A stretch of 54,008 nt of DNA from positions 1 to 54,008 of the forward strand of contig NZ_QTUV01000012.1 of NCBI RefSeq assembly GCF_003435815.1. The letters run 5' to 3'. The DNA is from Dorea sp. AM10-31 (GTDB taxonomy: Bacteria > Bacillota > Clostridia > Lachnospirales > Lachnospiraceae). A model generated the notes under the pieces. The model was given only the letters and a program-made list of their open reading frames with translations, did no database searches and was not told the origin of the DNA. The position numbers were made by a program, and so were the translations under genes. This document shows, piece by piece, positions 26,858 to 37,100 of the stretch (position 1 is its first letter; each line of letters opens with the position of its first letter).

Positions 26858-27256
26858 TTATTCTGCCATCAATCTTTCGAACCAGGTATCCATGACAATA
26901 ATAAACTGGCTTACCCCTTTCCATTCTTGCAGCATTTCATCCAGAGTTTTGTGCTTCACATATTTCTGTACATACACCCAGGTGGCAACACTGCTGGCCT
27001 GAGAGATAATTCCTACTATAATTTTACGCATAGTTTCTTCAAATTCCGCGATTTCTTCTTTTGGAACGATGTCATAGAGATCTGGAATCTGAAAATCTTC
27101 CTTCTCACAATTTTCATCCACATCAATTAGATCTGCCGTCACTCTCTTTCTGGATTCCTCAGGTAATTTCAAATATTGCCAGATCATTGAGACCACTTCG
27201 GACGGTGTGTCTTTTTTGATTGGTGGTAATTGTATAAAATCATTCTTTTCACTCAT
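26858..27256 (-). CDS. Module gene A: unknown soluble protein
   Basis: A 132-residue protein, MSEKNDFIQLPPIKKDTPSE and onward, with a Pro-rich start and acidic helices (KEEIAEFEETMRKIIVGII). The C-terminal half is amphipathic. I do not recognise a family. The start at 27256 lies eight bases after GGAGG. It is the second gene of an A-B pair, and a broken copy lies at 11877-12274 beside the left att repeat. Residence at the att site in two copies suggests an element-maintenance role, but there is no direct evidence. Confidence 0.65.
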   Translation of the reverse strand: MSEKNDFIQLPPIKKDTPSEVVSMIWQYLKLPEESRKRVTADLIDVDENCEKEDFQIPDLYDIVPKEEIAEFEETMRKIIVGIISQASSVATWVYVQKYVKHKTLDEMLQEWKGVSQFIIVMDTWFERLMAE

Positions 27257-27269
27257 TTTCATATCCTCC

Positions 27270-27506
27270 TCACGATATAATAAAATCAATAATACGTTCT
27301 CTTGTCATGTCCAGTACAGTATCTACAAACACTCCTGCAAACAGGATCAGATACAGAATTACACTCAGCGAAAACAGGAATGCAACCTGTACCCAATCAT
27401 GGTAACAGTATGCAGTCGCTATAATCAACAAAGTGAATATAAATCCAAGGATCCCTCTGACAACCGCATAAGTCTGTACTGTCATCTTCACTGCCAGGCC
27501 GATCAC
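27270..27506 (-). CDS. Module gene B: small two-helix membrane protein
   Basis: A 78-residue protein with two hydrophobic segments (ILGFIFTLLIIATAY and VAFLFSLSVILYLILFAGVF) and a charged tail DMTRERIIDF. The start is uncertain: the ORF begins with GTG at 27506, 21 bases after GGAG, while a better-spaced triplet upstream is CTG. It ends 13 bases before gene A. Its C-terminal coding DNA is about 95% identical to the broken left copy, much closer than gene A is. Small membrane protein next to a soluble one recalls toxin-antidote or phage-immunity pairs, which is speculation. Confidence 0.55.
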   Translation of the reverse strand: MIGLAVKMTVQTYAVVRGILGFIFTLLIIATAYCYHDWVQVAFLFSLSVILYLILFAGVFVDTVLDMTRERIIDFIIS

Positions 27507-27944
27507 AAAAAGTATCAGCTATCTTGACTCCTTTCCTCCAGGATTCAGGAAATAAAAAATGCCTGCCTGGAACTTTTATAGATAGTAAAGTTCCAAACAG
27601 ACATTGCTGTTTGACCATTAGCTGTAGCTAATAGAATTGAATACTGTTTCAGCTAATTCATGTTTGCAAGTTTGGGAGAGATTGTTTCTTTTCCCGCCTT
27701 TTCTCTGATTTACATCCCCGAATAAGAGGTGACAACGGAGCGGAACCCAAATGTTAGCTGGACTTCTTAAAACCCATGTTTGCAAACCGGTAATTTTGAT
27801 TAGCTGTCAGCTAACAAAAATCGGATTGCGTTAGCTGGAAATTGATCATTTTGAATGGAATTTTGTGTCACGAACGTGATTTGAAAATAACAAAAGCGTT
27901 CGTTGTCAGCTAATCCAGCTAACATTTTCGAACGCTTTGAAGCC
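27507..27944. other. Att-adjacent spacer with hairpin and TTAGCTG repeats
   Basis: No gene is supported. A hairpin with 17-base arms (27561-27577 and 27587-27603, with G-T pairs) has the perfect core GGAACTTT/AAAGTTCC. TTAGCTG or its complement CAGCTAA occurs repeatedly at about 27622, 27650, 27751, 27800-27815, 27831 and 27906-27921. Their density beside the att site suggests integrase arm-type sites, but a regulator of genes B-A is possible. Confidence 0.45.
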
Positions 27945-27986
27945 CGTCGCCAAGAGGATTTGAACCTCCGACCCCTCGCTTAGGAG
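27830..27986. repeat. Right copy of the 157-bp island-flanking direct repeat
   Basis: It is the partner of 12411-12567, differing at one base by eye. It contains the att flank and the 3' 42 bases of the intact tRNA-Arg, ending at CTTAGGAG. Confidence 0.9.
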
Positions 27987-28018
27987 GCGAGTGCTCTATC
28001 CAGCTGAGCTATGACGAC
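27945..28018 (-). tRNA. tRNA-Arg, anticodon CCT
   Basis: A complete 74-nt cloverleaf: acceptor GTCGTCA pairs with TGGCGAC, the D arm is AGCTCAGCTGGATAGAGC, the anticodon arm CTCGC-CTCCTAA-GCGAG has CCT, and the T arm is CGGAGGTTCAAATCCTCTT. No CCA is encoded. It is the attachment target of the island, whose joint lies in the anticodon loop. Confidence 0.95.
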
Positions 28019-28250
28019 ACATGCCGCAAACCCTTGATTTTACTGGGTTTCTGGGATTTTTCCCTTCGGCCATATATAAGATTATCAACTCTTTTTCGAG
28101 TTGTCAATCTACAGATTTTTTTGATTTGGTAACATTAGAACGTTCCCCAATTTGGGGAATGCTTTGTTGTCACCATTAGCATTTTTCAGAATAGATTCGA
28201 ACTGAAAGTTGTTTTTCATTTTTTCCCTTTGGGGAATGCCTCGGCTTTCT

Positions 28251-28289
28251 CTTAGGAGGCGCTTATTTTATCAGTTAAACTAACAAGAC
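28251..28289 (-). other. 5' half of a second tRNA-Arg(CCT)-like gene
   Basis: The segment reads as acceptor GTCTTGT, D arm TAGTTTAACTGATAAAAT and AGCGC-CTCCTAAG, then loses pairing after the anticodon loop. So it is a 5' half ending at the same CTTAGGAG where the other halves join. It is best explained as a recombination remnant. Confidence 0.6.
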
Positions 28290-28409
28290 TTATTGCCAGA
28301 ATGTTATTATAACACTCTGGCATATAAAAATCTACATTTCTTTCTAAACAGATCTTATTGTTTAAATGTCAATATTAAATGCGACATTTTTTTATTTTTC
28401 AACAAATGC

Positions 28410-29459
28410 TTATCCTATTTTTTCAATTTCTTTTTTAAACATCTTTTCCGCTGAACTCCATCCATGTATTTTACGTGGATATGTGTTGATCCAATTTTCT
28501 ATATTTGCTATTTCTTCCTCTGTTTTATTATCAAAATTTACACCTTTCGGTAGATGTCTCCTTATTAACTTGTTTGTAACCTCATTAGTTCCACGTTCCC
28601 AACTGCTATATGGATGACAGTAATATATCTTTGTTCTATGTTTTTTCTCATCAAAAATAGACCGCTCCATACCTGTGCAATCTGCAAACTCTGATCCATT
28701 ATCTACTGTAATTGTCTTAAACACTTTTTTAAATTGTTCTCCCCATTTTCTTTCAAGCATATCCAACGCATTTACTACGGACGCAGTAGTTCCGTCAGAA
28801 ATTTTGGTCACTATCTCATTTCTTGTTTTCCGTTCTGTTAATACGAGAAGACTATTGCGTGATTTTCCTCTTTTTCCTTTAACCGTATCCATTTCCCAAT
28901 GACCGAATACTTCTCTGGCATCTACTTCTTCTGGTCTGTTCTCTATACTCTCTCCAGCTTCTGTTCTGGCTTGTCTTTTCAAAGTCTTCTTTTTTCTCTT
29001 TTTATTTTTCTTCACTGGTAAATCTTTATTTGTCAAGCACAGAAATATTCCTTTATTTATATAACTATATAAAGTGGTTGTACAAATCATTACGGAAAAC
29101 TCACTTTCTTTATTTTCCGCTTTAATCTCACCTAATACTGCCGCTGGACTATATTTCTTATCAACTATCTTTTCTTCTATGTAATTGGCAAGTTTTATAT
29201 CATTTGCTATCTTTAATCCACTACCTTTACACTTCAAGTTTTCTTCATATTTTTCCTGTGCAATATCAGGACTATAACGTTCTTCTTCTGTCAAATTTGT
29301 ATTTAAAGCTACAAAACGACCTCTTTTGATTTCTCTATAAATTGTACTACGATGAACCCCAAGCATATTCGCTATTTCTATAACTGTATGACCTGCCCTA
29401 ATTAATGTTTCAAGCCGAATCCTATCACGCATTGATAAATGATCAAACTTTCCCCCCAT
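28410..29459 (-). CDS. IS30-family transposase
   Basis: A 349-residue IS30-type DDE transposase. The N-terminal helix-turn-helix is IANMLGVHRSTIYREIKRG. The catalytic residues are in HWEMDTVKGKRG, ITVDNGSEFAD and SWERGTNEVTNKLIRRHLPKG, followed by the family ending WINTYPRKIHGWSSAE. It appears full length and intact. I did not find convincing terminal inverted repeats by eye, so the exact element ends are undefined. It lies between the tRNA/att region and the surface-protein locus. Confidence 0.93.
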   Translation of the reverse strand: MGGKFDHLSMRDRIRLETLIRAGHTVIEIANMLGVHRSTIYREIKRGRFVALNTNLTEEERYSPDIAQEKYEENLKCKGSGLKIANDIKLANYIEEKIVDKKYSPAAVLGEIKAENKESEFSVMICTTTLYSYINKGIFLCLTNKDLPVKKNKKRKKKTLKRQARTEAGESIENRPEEVDAREVFGHWEMDTVKGKRGKSRNSLLVLTERKTRNEIVTKISDGTTASVVNALDMLERKWGEQFKKVFKTITVDNGSEFADCTGMERSIFDEKKHRTKIYYCHPYSSWERGTNEVTNKLIRRHLPKGVNFDNKTEEEIANIENWINTYPRKIHGWSSAEKMFKKEIEKIG

Positions 29460-29553
29460 ACTGTACCTCTCTCATTTCCACTATATTTTCTTACCTTATT
29501 AATTTCAGTATAACGGAAATCAATTTGTTTTTACAATATTTCCATGCAGACAA

Positions 29554-29585
29554 CAAAAGAGCACTACTTTCGCAGTGCTCTTTTG
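29554..29585 (-). terminator. Terminator of the transglutaminase-like gene
   Basis: CAAAAGAGCACT (29554-29565) and AGTGCTCTTTTG (29574-29585) are perfect 12-base arms around a short loop. It lies 80 bases downstream of the transglutaminase-like stop and upstream of the IS30 gene. Confidence 0.75.
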
Positions 29586-29665
29586 CTTGTGACAATTTAT
29601 CTAATTCAATGCTGAAATTGAATTAACAACTACATTATAAAATACACTCCTAACTTTGTCAATAC

Positions 29666-32600
29666 TTATTTAATCTTGACCTTCATTGCCATCTGCTTTT
29701 TACTGCCGTCTTTTGCAACGGCTGTAATCTTCACTGTTTTGCCTTTTCCTGCTTTCTTTGCCGTAACAACGCCTTTTGCATTGACTGTTGCATACTTCGT
29801 ATTGCTGCTTACCCATCTGACCGCTTTGTAAGATTCCTTTGTTCCGGAAACTGCAACTTTTAATTTGGCTGACTTACCATTTTTAATGGTTTTCGATCCG
29901 GTAACCTTTACTTTGGTAACTACACCTTTTACAGTCTTGATCTTGTAAGTGCCATACTTTTTACTGCCATCTTTTGATATTGCTGTGATCACTACTTTTT
30001 TACCGATACCAGCTTTTTTCGTTGCAACCACACCTTTCGCATTTACTGTAGCATATTTTGTGTTACTGCTTTTCCATGTAACTGCTTTGCTTTTGGCATT
30101 TGCAGGTGTTACAGTGGCTTTTAACTGGATTTTCTTTCCTGCAGATAAGACATGGGATGTTCCGGATATAGTAACCTTCTTTACTTTTACAACCGGCTTA
30201 GTTGGTTTTACTGGTGTTGGTTTATCCGGTTCCGGATCATTAAACAATGAAAATTCTACCCATTCTGTATAAACGTCTTCATAAGATCCAGATTCCGTTT
30301 TGTACTGATAGTGTCCTCTTGCTCTATAAAAAGTCTTCTGTTTCTGATCATCCGGAGCAAATACCGTCCATCCATTCTCTTCTATCGTTTCATAATCCGT
30401 TCCATTAAGCTGCTGGATCTGTGTGCCCTGATAGGAAAGGGAGTCTTTTGTATCCCACTGGAATAATGCCTGGATATTGGATTTGATCTGTACAGAAAGC
30501 TTCAGATCAAACGTTAACATCGGGATTTCTTCCTGTTTCTTTTCATTGCAGCGTTCACAGGTATATTCCATTAAGCCTTTCTGAGTATAAGTGGCTGCTT
30601 TGATCACTTTTCCATTATCATAGGAATGTCCCAGTTTTTCGATTACATCCCCCTCAAGGAACAGCTCACCGCAATTTTTACAGTAACCGTCTCCAGTATA
30701 TCCGTCTTCCGTACAGGTTGCTTCTTTCTGGTTCCGGTATTCCAGCTCTCCATGACCGAGTTCCGGAATGACTGTATCATAGTAGTAATCACACTCTGTA
30801 CACTGATATCTCATGATTCCCGGTTCTTTGCAGGTCGCTTTCTTGATCACGATTTCTTCATAAGAATCATGTAGATGTTCGTACTTCGGGATTGTCTCTT
30901 CTTTCTTTTCACCACAACGCTTACAGGTATATTCCTTAAGTCCCTCTTCCTCTTTCGTTGCTTCCTTGATCACTTTTCCTTCATCATAGAAATGACCGAG
31001 CTTATCAATTGTCTTTCCTTTACTGATCAATGCTCCACAGGTTTTACAGTAGGTATCTCCAGTATAGCCATCTTCTGTACAGGTTGCTTCTACAGCATTG
31101 AGTACTTCCGGAGCATGACCGGTTGCTTTTGTCGTTTCCGTCTTTGTAGTACCGCAAACTTTACACTTACGAGTCACAAATCCATCTTCTGTACAAGTTG
31201 TCTTCTGCTCTTTTGTTGTGATCCAATCATGTTCACTTTTTTTATCATCATCAATCCTTCTTGATGTTCCACCACATCTTGTGCAGGTTAAGATATGGAT
31301 GGTTCCGGTTTTACAAGTTGCCGGAATTACTGACGTTTCCTTATAATCGTGTCCGTATTTTTGGATTATATTTGTATAAGTGTCATTACACCGGCTACAC
31401 GTATACTGTACTTTACCATTTACTAAGCAAGTAGTTTCTTTAAGAACAGTTTCCTTATAATCATGTCCTAACTTTTCTTTTCCCGGCTCTGTATAGGTAT
31501 CATTACACCGGCTGCATGTATATTTAATATATCCGTCTTTTGTACAGGTCGGCTCTACTTCTTCCTTCTGATAATCATGACCAAGTGCCAATCCGGTTAC
31601 TTTTGTATAGTCTGCATTTCTGCAATAATGGCATCGATATGTCGTGATTTCTTCATGTGTGCAATCGGCTTTTTGGGTAATAATCTCATCTCCATCGACA
31701 TATTCATGATCTTCCTCTCCGGTATATACACAATATTCATAAAAGCAATTCTTACACTTATAGACAGTGCCTGGATAACATCCACCTTGTACTCCTCTTA
31801 TAGTAAACTCATGTTTTCCATTACAGGAAGAATGATCTTTACTGTACATTTCAGATGCAATCGGGTATCTGTCCTTATATTCATTGGACGATTTATAAGA
31901 TCGATGAAAGCTAAAATCATCTGATCCATATAAGAACTCTGCCTTTGCGGTTCCATTTACAAACGTAAAATTTTGAAAATTTGTTGGATCCGTATAATAA
32001 TACATTCCATCAATCTTAACTAAGTTCCACGCATGTCCGGAATAGCCCAAAGTTCCACTATCTTCCAATGCCAGCAGCCCTGCTTTATTTGCCATGTAAT
32101 AAAACAGGTCCGCATAATGTGCACAAACACCTGTCTTTGAAAAATAGGCGAATACTGCCGGACAATATCGCTCTGTATTACCGTAATTCTCTTTATAAGT
32201 GATATGCTTACCAACCCACTCTTCAATTAGCAAACATTTCTCATAGTCTGATTTTCCGTCCAGATTAAGACTGTTTAAGACTTCCGTTGTTCCTTCTTGA
32301 AAATTTTTATATACTTCCAGTGGGGTTTGATAATCTAATCCTCCTGTATAAACACCTGTATATTTTCCATCCTCATATTTAACTTCTAGACCATATAACG
32401 GAGATGCCTCTACTTGCAAGGTATGCCCTAAATCCGGATTACCTGTTTCTTCCTGAAAAATAGTATCGCCAACTTTTTTCTTAAATTTTTTTGCATAAGC
32501 TTCATCAATCTCAGGAATGCGTTCTTTAGCATTTATTACTATAGGAATTTTGATATTCTCCAATTGATGCGCTCTTTTAGCGCCAAAATTTCTAACTATC

Positions 32601-32800
32601 CTCCCTAAATCTTCTGCTGCTTCTTCCCACGAATCGTACTCATGTTGATTTAATGTATATTCAATCCTGTCATTAATACTATCTATAACTCTTTCATTCT
32701 CTATCGTATAATCTGCAGCTTTTACTTTACAAGGAAGTAGTAATACTCCCAGCAATAGTGCCATTCCTGCCCCTTTTAATAGCCAATTCAATTTCTGCAT
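29666..32800 (-). CDS. Secreted transglutaminase-like protein with Cys-rich and Ig-like repeats
   Basis: About 1044 residues. A signal peptide (MALLLGVLLLPCKVKAADY) precedes a transglutaminase-like papain-fold domain with Cys in TGVCAHYADLFYYM, His in YSGHAWNLV and Asp in YYTDPTNF. About ten 30-residue repeats follow, each with a CxxC pair and ending in GHDY-like residues (CTEDGYTGDTYCKTCG, CTKDGYIKYTCSRC). Two Big_2-type Ig domains (VTWKSSNTKYATVNAKGVV) end the protein. No sorting signal is present, so it is probably released or held by the repeats. The start at 32800 has GGTGG eight bases upstream. Such enzymes may crosslink or cleave surface or host proteins. Confidence 0.85.
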   Translation of the reverse strand: MQKLNWLLKGAGMALLLGVLLLPCKVKAADYTIENERVIDSINDRIEYTLNQHEYDSWEEAAEDLGRIVRNFGAKRAHQLENIKIPIVINAKERIPEIDEAYAKKFKKKVGDTIFQEETGNPDLGHTLQVEASPLYGLEVKYEDGKYTGVYTGGLDYQTPLEVYKNFQEGTTEVLNSLNLDGKSDYEKCLLIEEWVGKHITYKENYGNTERYCPAVFAYFSKTGVCAHYADLFYYMANKAGLLALEDSGTLGYSGHAWNLVKIDGMYYYTDPTNFQNFTFVNGTAKAEFLYGSDDFSFHRSYKSSNEYKDRYPIASEMYSKDHSSCNGKHEFTIRGVQGGCYPGTVYKCKNCFYEYCVYTGEEDHEYVDGDEIITQKADCTHEEITTYRCHYCRNADYTKVTGLALGHDYQKEEVEPTCTKDGYIKYTCSRCNDTYTEPGKEKLGHDYKETVLKETTCLVNGKVQYTCSRCNDTYTNIIQKYGHDYKETSVIPATCKTGTIHILTCTRCGGTSRRIDDDKKSEHDWITTKEQKTTCTEDGFVTRKCKVCGTTKTETTKATGHAPEVLNAVEATCTEDGYTGDTYCKTCGALISKGKTIDKLGHFYDEGKVIKEATKEEEGLKEYTCKRCGEKKEETIPKYEHLHDSYEEIVIKKATCKEPGIMRYQCTECDYYYDTVIPELGHGELEYRNQKEATCTEDGYTGDGYCKNCGELFLEGDVIEKLGHSYDNGKVIKAATYTQKGLMEYTCERCNEKKQEEIPMLTFDLKLSVQIKSNIQALFQWDTKDSLSYQGTQIQQLNGTDYETIEENGWTVFAPDDQKQKTFYRARGHYQYKTESGSYEDVYTEWVEFSLFNDPEPDKPTPVKPTKPVVKVKKVTISGTSHVLSAGKKIQLKATVTPANAKSKAVTWKSSNTKYATVNAKGVVATKKAGIGKKVVITAISKDGSKKYGTYKIKTVKGVVTKVKVTGSKTIKNGKSAKLKVAVSGTKESYKAVRWVSSNTKYATVNAKGVVTAKKAGKGKTVKITAVAKDGSKKQMAMKVKIK

Positions 32801-32839
32801 ATTCATTACCACCTTTTGTCATAAGCATTTATAAGAAAT

Positions 32840-32925
32840 GCCCCGGATTACCGAGGCACTCTCCTTTGTAACTATTATTATAGTACCATAATTCATTTCT
32901 AAAGTCTGTACTTTTCCCAGACTTT
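32840..32925 (-). terminator. Two hairpins between the InlB-like and transglutaminase-like genes
   Basis: AAAGTCTG/CAGACTTT (32901-32925) directly follows the InlB-like stop, and GCCCCGG/CCGAGGC (32840-32857) lies nearer the next gene. A TATAAT box on the minus strand (32877-32882) between them may start the transglutaminase transcript. Poor T-runs keep the terminator call moderate. Confidence 0.4.
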
Positions 32926-32932
32926 ATAACTC

Positions 32933-34120
32933 TTATTTTTCAGTAAAATAGCCTGGATCATCTTCCTCATCCGTATGTGCATAATCAGATGTCGTATGTC
33001 GATTATCGTAAGCTGTACCATTGCCACCTTCCAGTTTTTCATCACCATAAAACATACCTTCATCTTCTTCTACATCCGAGAAATCAGATATAAGCCCTTT
33101 TTTCTTCCAGACTGCATACAGGTCAATACCGGATGTACTGGTCATCTTTATAGAATCCTCATCTTTATAAATTACCTTACCACGTTTTTCTGTACTCCAT
33201 CCGGCAAATATATACCCGGTTCTCTGAAACGTATTCTTTTTCAATGTTGCAGTGGAATCATAAGCAATATCCTGTCCATCCATGGTTCCTATTCCACCGT
33301 TTGCATAGAAATTACACGGATAATTATTGGCTGTCCATTTCGCGTTTGTTGTGAAGCTGGATTTTACATTTGTCAGTGTTTTATCCCATCCGGCAAATGT
33401 ATACCCGGTTTTTGTCGGTGCTGTTATGGATGCCGTGTTTCCTCTTGCCACAGTTGCTGTTTTGGTTGTCGTACTTCCCCAGCTTGTACCGGTTCCGGCA
33501 TTGAATGTTACCTTGTACTTCGGACGTTTTAAAGTTAATGTAACGATCGCTCTTGAACCTGTCGTATAATTATATCTGTATCCATCAACAGTTCGCAGAC
33601 CTACCTGGGCTGTATTCACCATCAGATACTGGCTTTTTGTTGTATCGTTATCGACACATGCTGCACTGTAATATTTTGATCCACTCTGGCTCACATAAAG
33701 TCCACATCTTCCTTCACTTTCATCTAGCTCAGTTGTTAGTGTCTGTCCGTTTACTTCATGGTTTGCCGGTACCACATAAGAAATAGGAATTGGAAGGATA
33801 TAATAATCCCCTTCATTATCTTTCGTTGTTGTTACTTGGCTTTTCAACAGCTTGACACTATGGTTATTGGTTGCATCTGAGATTTCCACATTCCAAAGCA
33901 TTGCCTTGTTTTTCATATCATCGTGTGTAAAATTTGCCGTTTTCCATACATGGATCTGGATTGTTGAGTTTTTATCTCCACCGGACAACTTGAAATACAT
34001 GTATCCGCTTTTGTACACAGACTCCGCAGCATGAAGCTTAAGAGCCTGTCCAAAGATTAATAAAAAGAGAAGAATGACCGTTGTGCATTGTAAAATTCTA
34101 TTTTTCTTGCTCTTTTTCAT
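32933..34120 (-). CDS. Secreted InlB-repeat surface protein
   Basis: A 395-residue exported protein: signal peptide (VILLFLLIFGQALKLHA), a beta-rich N-terminal domain, and two InlB/Flg_new-type repeats with the typical GYTFAGWDKTLT and GYIFAGWSTEKRG turns and YAVWKKKG end. The acidic C-terminal tail lacks a sorting motif and membrane helix. It follows the giant adhesin gene and overlaps its end, so it is the last gene of the pilus operon. The start at 34120 uses AAAGGAAG upstream. Confidence 0.8.
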   Translation of the reverse strand: MKKSKKNRILQCTTVILLFLLIFGQALKLHAAESVYKSGYMYFKLSGGDKNSTIQIHVWKTANFTHDDMKNKAMLWNVEISDATNNHSVKLLKSQVTTTKDNEGDYYILPIPISYVVPANHEVNGQTLTTELDESEGRCGLYVSQSGSKYYSAACVDNDTTKSQYLMVNTAQVGLRTVDGYRYNYTTGSRAIVTLTLKRPKYKVTFNAGTGTSWGSTTTKTATVARGNTASITAPTKTGYTFAGWDKTLTNVKSSFTTNAKWTANNYPCNFYANGGIGTMDGQDIAYDSTATLKKNTFQRTGYIFAGWSTEKRGKVIYKDEDSIKMTSTSGIDLYAVWKKKGLISDFSDVEEDEGMFYGDEKLEGGNGTAYDNRHTTSDYAHTDEEDDPGYFTEK

Positions 34121-37100
34121 CTTGTTCACTTCCTTTTCTTTTCCTGTTTCTCATTCCAACCAGTCCCAGTGCTATACAAATCATAGCCGGTAATAACCAT
34201 GGATACTGTTCTAATGCTCCGGCTTTTGGTATGTTCAGGATCGCACTGTTCGTAATGTCGTATGTCAATTGATAGAAATAATACTCTCCACCGATCTTGA
34301 TACCCTTGCTTGTATCTGCTTTTTTTGCATCCACTTCATCCTGTGTCATCTGCAATGGGACAGTGATCTTCAACGCTTTTGAAAGTTTGTTCTTTCCAGA
34401 AACTGTATTTGTTTCCTCCAGCCAGTAACTTCCGATTGGCAGCCCAGTAAATTTTAGCTTTCCATCCGTATCTGTCTTTCCGCTTTGGATCAGGTTATGG
34501 TCCTGATCATATAAGGCGAAGCCTACACTTTCCAATGCTTTTCCGGAATCATCCTTTTTGTTGATCTCAACCGATCCGCTCCGTTCCTTATTGTAAAACG
34601 TCACTTCTCCATCCTTGGTACGTCCGGCAAGCGAGCCATCCTTACGTCCTAACTGATACGTGATTTTATTCTTATCAATGGAGATGCCTGTATCTGTACT
34701 CTCAATCTTTTCCAGTTCATAATAAGGATTATCGTCCTCTTCTGTAACAGTGTACGTACCCGGATCCAGATCATCAAAAATCAGATCCTTTGTCACTTTC
34801 CCATCTTTCGATTCTGATAACAGTTGTTCTATTTCATCTTTATTGAATGTGATCTTCTTACGAAGCTTTACATCATCCCCCTGCAGGGTTGTTCCTGTGA
34901 TCAGGAAAGTGAACTCCGGATTACCCAGATTCCAGTTTACATCTCCATCAACCTTCTTATGGATCACAATCTTGGATTTTCCCGGAACATGCATATTGGT
35001 GATTGCTACGTTCGTATATGCTGTTCTATCTGTATCTGTCTGGTCTTCCTCTGCATAAGAAATTTCATATCCGGTCTTAGAATTACCATTGATCAGATCT
35101 GTAGACTCCTCTTTGATCTCATAGGTATATTCTATTCCCTTCGGATCTTCAGCATCCAAATGTCTAAATGTTGCATCATCTTTCCAATTATTGCTTTCAT
35201 TTAATTCTGTGCTGTCAAAATACTTCCCATTCCGGTACAGATTCACCTTCACACTCTCCGGTCGGATGCCATCCTGATCCTCCCCATCATCCCAGATTTT
35301 CTGGACTACGAAATTTTTATATAACTTCTTTGGTCTGTTAGTGACAGAATAAACTCCTGTTTCCGTATCTGTATCATCTGTAACTTTCAAATAATCATCA
35401 GGCACTATTTCATCAAACTTCCAATCGGACATTTCTTCAACCGGAATATCCGTCTCAATCATCCAGTTATTCTCGGCAGTTAAGGTATAGTCTTTCGTCT
35501 GAGATCCATTAGTAGCTCTAATCGTAATGCTCTTTGGTCTGTTGCCAACGTTATTCTCATCATCCCAGATCTTCTGGAGCACAACCTTTGTCAGTTTTTT
35601 ATTGGTAACAGCACTATATTCATTCTTGTATGCAATATCCGCTATGATTCCGGATTTTTCATAATCATGGATCACACCGGCAACTTCTCCATTGTAGCTC
35701 TCTACCGATCCGCTATATCCCAGTGTTTTTCCAGACATTTCTCCAATCGCATATCCCGGTGCAGCCTGTATTTCCCTGACATAATACATCCTTCCCGATC
35801 CGGAAGCATTCAGGTCTGACGGAAGGTTTGAGAACGTCACTACCGCCGCATCCCCTTCGCTGGTCAGTTCAGATTTAGCCATTGCGATCAGTTCATTTAC
35901 TCTAAAGAGAACGTTTCCGTTTTTAGCTATGACATCTTTTGCCGCATATAATCCAAATGTAGCCCCTGCTACCGGATTACCGCTTTCATCTTCTTTGGCA
36001 ATCCGGATCGTATGTGTGATCAGCGTATCTTCCACATCCAAGTTTACTTCCACGTCTTCCGGCTGACTTTTGTCCGCATCCGGGGCATCCACTACTTTTA
36101 CGGTTGTTTCTGCTGATCCGAATTTAGAGCATTCCCCACTTTTGAATGTAAATCCAACCTGCTGCTCCCCAACTGGAGATGCCGTATCCGGATCGATTTC
36201 TACCTCTTTATCCGTTACAGCTACTTCTTTTTCAGATCCATCATCATATACCAACTTAAATGTAAAATCATCGGCCTCGTACTTTGTTCCCACCACAAAT
36301 TCATACTTTGGTTCAACCTTGACTTCTACCGGTTGCGGTGTTGTCGGATCAGATTTAACGATCTCCGTATTGGCATAGATCGTAGTCAGTTTTGTACAGC
36401 CCCGGAACATATTTTTGACATATTTAAGGCTTCTGGTATCAAAATTTGTAAGATCTAATTCTGTAAGGTTTGTACATGCCTGAAACATACCTGTGGCATT
36501 TATAAGTCCGGATGTATCTGCCGCATCAAAATAAATATTTTCAATAGTAAGTCTGCCAAGGAACATAGAACTACTATCAGTATTCAATATAACGTCCTGT
36601 TCCTCATTCTGTGTCGATACAATACACTCTGCACCAACCGACCACATAACTACACTTCCATCTTTCAAAGAGGAAACGTCTTTCACATCTATTCCATCTG
36701 GTGCTTTTTCGTTGGAAAATACTACCGTTTTCATATTAGCTCCCATATCATTGTGAAATTTTCCTCCACTTTCCAGTATATATTTTCCTGAATTAGCTTC
36801 CGGATAGGTGATCGGTTTCGGATCTTCCGTATCTGTGTCCGGGTTTGGCTTTGTGATCTCATTATAATCATTGGCTTTTGTATCCCATGTAATCACAATC
36901 TCATATATAGAATCATCCAGTTGATATCCATATGGGGCTTCCAGCTCTTTGATATAATATTTCCCCTGCGGAAATCCATCTGTTTCTGTGCCATCCTTTA
37001 GCGTCCTTGTGAACTGTGCAATTCCTTTCTTATTTGTTGCTTTTTTTGTGATCTGTTCATCTGCTTCCCATAAAAGAGAACCATCATCTGCCAATATATC

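Noticed and set aside
28330..29640. Terminal inverted repeats of the IS30-family element
   Set aside because: I compared both sides of the transposase gene by eye and found no convincing matching ends.
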